Origin: Nitrospirae bacterium RBG_19FT_COMBO_42_15
GTDB taxonomy: Bacteria; Nitrospirota; CAKKRA01; 9FT-COMBO-42-15
Length of the DNA: 5,334 nt
Reading direction: 5' to 3'
Assembly: GCA_001803815.1 (NCBI GenBank)
Contig: MHEL01000134.1
Coordinates: 1,324 to 6,657, forward strand
Shown: positions 4,102 through 5,334 of the stretch, in pieces
Layout of the letters: each line of letters starts with the position of its first letter
Position numbering within the stretch: position 1 is the stretch's first letter
Notes under the pieces: model-generated
Database searches by the model: none
What the model was told of the DNA's origin: nothing
The model's input: only the letters and a program-made list of their open reading frames with translations
Position numbers and translations under genes: made by a program

Positions 4102-5334
4102 ATATAACCTATAAAGATGAAACACGATGGAGGCTTAAAATAGAACGTGGCGCAAGAAGGGCAAGCCTGAATATATTAATCAGGCTTGATACAAAAGAAG
4201 GCTTTGCAGATGAACTTATAAAGGAGGTCTTTAATAAGACCTCCTTTTCTGTTATTGACAGGGCATTTATTACAGAGCTTGTATATGGCGTATTAAGGCA
4301 GAGGAGTCTCTTAGACTGGATTATTGAGAAGGCGTCAAAAAGACAAATAAAAAAGAGCAGTGCATTAATACGAAATATCCTAAGGCTCGGCGCTTATCAG
4401 CTTTTATTTCTTGATAAGGTGCCTGTATCAGCAGCAGTAAACGAATCTGTAAAACTTGCTAAAGAAAAAGAACAAAGGTCATCTGGCTTTGTCAATGCAG
4501 TATTAAGGAATATTGACAGGGAAAGGGAGAGGATACCATATCCTGAACCAGAGGAGCATCCGATAGAGTTTATCTCTGTAAGATACTCACACCCCGCATG
4601 GCTTGTTAAGAGATGGATAGAGAGATACGGCTTTGATAAAACAATTGAGCTGTGCAGATTAAATAATGAAGCGCCTCCTTTTACAATAAGAGCAAATAGG
4701 TTAAAGATTAAAAAGGAGGAGCTAAAAGAGCTTCTTAAAAAGGATATTGACAGTATAGAGGATTGTTCTGTATCATCAAATGGCCTGATATTGCAAGGGG
4801 TTTCAAATATCTCTGAGAACCCTGTTTTCAAACAGGGTCTTTTTTATGTGCAGGATGAGGCAGCGCAATTGATAAGCCAGATACTTGATCCAAAATCGGG
4901 CGAGAAGATTTTAGATGCCTGTGCAGCCCCGGGCGGCAAGGCAACGGATATTGCTGAGCTGATGGAGAACAGAGGCGAGATTATTGCCCTTGATGTAAAC
5001 AAAAATGGCGTAGCCTTAATAAAAGAGAATTGCGAAAGGCTCGGCATAAATATTGTAAAAACATATTTAAGAGACGCTGCAAAAGATATCAGTGATGTAG
5101 CAAAGGAGAAATTTGATAAGATACTTATAGATGCCTCATGTTCAGGCATTGGTGTTCTAAGGAGACATCCGGAGGGAAAGTGGCAAAAGAATGAAGAATT
5201 GATTTTTGAATCACAAAAGATTCAGAAAAGAATTATAGAGAATCTTTCAAAATATCTAAAGAGTGGCGGCGTCCTTATTTACAGCACATGCTCAACTGAA
5301 AAAGATGAGAATGAGGATGTTGTTGAGGACTTCT
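4095..5334 (+). CDS. rsmB: 16S rRNA (cytosine967-C5)-methyltransferase, 3' end cut by the window
   Basis: RsmB (Sun/Fmu) uses S-adenosylmethionine to methylate C967 of 16S rRNA, near the P site. The visible part is 413 codons with no stop, against a usual length of roughly 430-450. An N-terminal NusB-like RNA-binding domain (about 19-145) includes RNILRLGAYQLLFL (from 93), KVPVSAAVNE (108-117) and FVNAVLRNI (132-140). The linker has YVQDEAAQL (251-259). The methyltransferase domain has the SAM motif DACAAPGGK (274-282), motif IV DASCSG (346-351, Cys349) with the RRHPEGKW tail, and motif VI STCS with Cys399, the catalytic nucleophile by analogy with E. coli Cys389. Motif IV normally reads DAPCSG, so Pro is Ser here. 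The start is uncertain: TTG at 4095, inside the preceding repeat with GGAG at 4082-4085, is the only standard start before the conserved core. An ATA at 4140 behind GGAGG (4129-4133) would give a more usual N-terminus. Function is secure; the start is not. Confidence 0.93.
   Translation, partial: MPYITYKDETRWRLKIERGARRASLNILIRLDTKEGFADELIKEVFNKTSFSVIDRAFITELVYGVLRQRSLLDWIIEKASKRQIKKSSALIRNILRLGAYQLLFLDKVPVSAAVNESVKLAKEKEQRSSGFVNAVLRNIDRERERIPYPEPEEHPIEFISVRYSHPAWLVKRWIERYGFDKTIELCRLNNEAPPFTIRANRLKIKKEELKELLKKDIDSIEDCSVSSNGLILQGVSNISENPVFKQGLFYVQDEAAQLISQILDPKSGEKILDACAAPGGKATDIAELMENRGEIIALDVNKNGVALIKENCERLGINIVKTYLRDAAKDISDVAKEKFDKILIDASCSGIGVLRRHPEGKWQKNEELIFESQKIQKRIIENLSKYLKSGGVLIYSTCSTEKDENEDVVEDF
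4129..4133 (+). promoter_or_regulatory. Shine-Dalgarno sequence near the 5' end of rsmB without a standard start codon
   Basis: GGAGG is followed after six bases by ATA (4140), in frame with the conserved start of RsmB (ERGARRASLNIL). The nearby ATGs at 4117 and 4127 are out of frame and stop within eight and three codons. It is either a decayed or unusual start region or a chance match. Confidence 0.35.
4220..4247 (+). repeat. Perfect 12-bp hairpin inside rsmB containing a Shine-Dalgarno-like arm
   Basis: AAAGGAGGTCTT (4220-4231) and AAGACCTCCTTT (4236-4247) are exact inverted copies with a TAAT loop, followed by TCTGTT. The left arm is a strong Shine-Dalgarno match and the right arm resembles the 16S anti-Shine-Dalgarno sequence. 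It encodes IKEVFNKTSF, in a normal position of the NusB-like domain. Confidence 0.7.
4819..4846 (+). terminator. Terminator-like hairpin inside rsmB
   Basis: ACCCTGTT (4819-4826), loop TTCA and AACAGGGT (4831-4838) form a perfect 8-bp stem followed by CTTTTTTA. This has the form of an intrinsic terminator but lies within the open frame, encoding the conserved FKQGLFYVQDE segment. It may simply reflect codon choice; activity is unproven. Confidence 0.35.

Noticed and set aside
4117..4143. Eight-codon leader peptide (ATG to TAG) ahead of the rsmB core
   Set aside because: It has no ribosome binding site and no recognisable attenuator composition; it is more simply explained as an out-of-frame ATG.
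4397..5149. Two minus-strand open frames (144 and 101 codons) opposite rsmB
   Set aside because: The plus strand here encodes all RsmB motifs; the minus frames are low-complexity Ser/Leu/Phe-rich mirror frames.

Overview
This 5.3 kb window carries six protein-coding genes, all on the plus strand. The base composition is moderate, with A/T-rich codons (AGA/AGG for Arg, ATA for Ile). Every long intergenic gap is filled with palindromic repeat sequence. Gene content and repeat types resemble uncultured Nitrospirota or Desulfobacterota (former Deltaproteobacteria) lineages. That placement is inferred from recollection of such genomes, not from a search.

Layout. Bases 31-432 encode an ArsR/SmtB-family metal sensor, closest to CadC/ZiaR, starting at TTG behind a strong ribosome binding site. 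Bases 433-686 hold a mosaic of nested inverted repeats, a candidate promoter and another short repeat. Bases 687-2893 form a tight operon: def (peptide deformylase), fmt (Met-tRNAfMet formyltransferase, overlapping def by one base) and a membrane-anchored cysteine-rich DUF116 protein starting directly after the fmt stop. Bases 2894-3122 hold three unrelated hairpin repeats and a candidate promoter. Bases 3123-3974 encode HtpX, a membrane zinc protease. Bases 3979-4101 are a 123-bp terminally inverted repeat. From about 4095 to the window edge runs rsmB (16S rRNA m5C967 methyltransferase), cut off at its 3' end.

How the genes fit together. fmt adds the formyl group to initiator Met-tRNA, def removes it from nascent proteins, and rsmB modifies the ribosomal P-site region, so def-fmt-DUF116-rsmB reads as a translation-initiation and protein-maturation cluster. 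htpX (membrane protein quality control) sits between DUF116 and rsmB with repeats on both sides, suggesting it was inserted or that the gaps are recombination hot spots. The ArsR regulator looks like a separate unit.

The most interesting points are a palindromic repeat read in frame through the N-terminus of the metal sensor, next to a predicted metal-ligand cysteine; the uncharacterised DUF116 protein locked into the formylation operon; a 123-bp repeat whose end seems to supply the start signals of rsmB; and two strong hairpins inside rsmB, one pairing a Shine-Dalgarno sequence with an anti-Shine-Dalgarno-like sequence. No RNA genes, CRISPR arrays, transposase genes or riboswitches were recognised.
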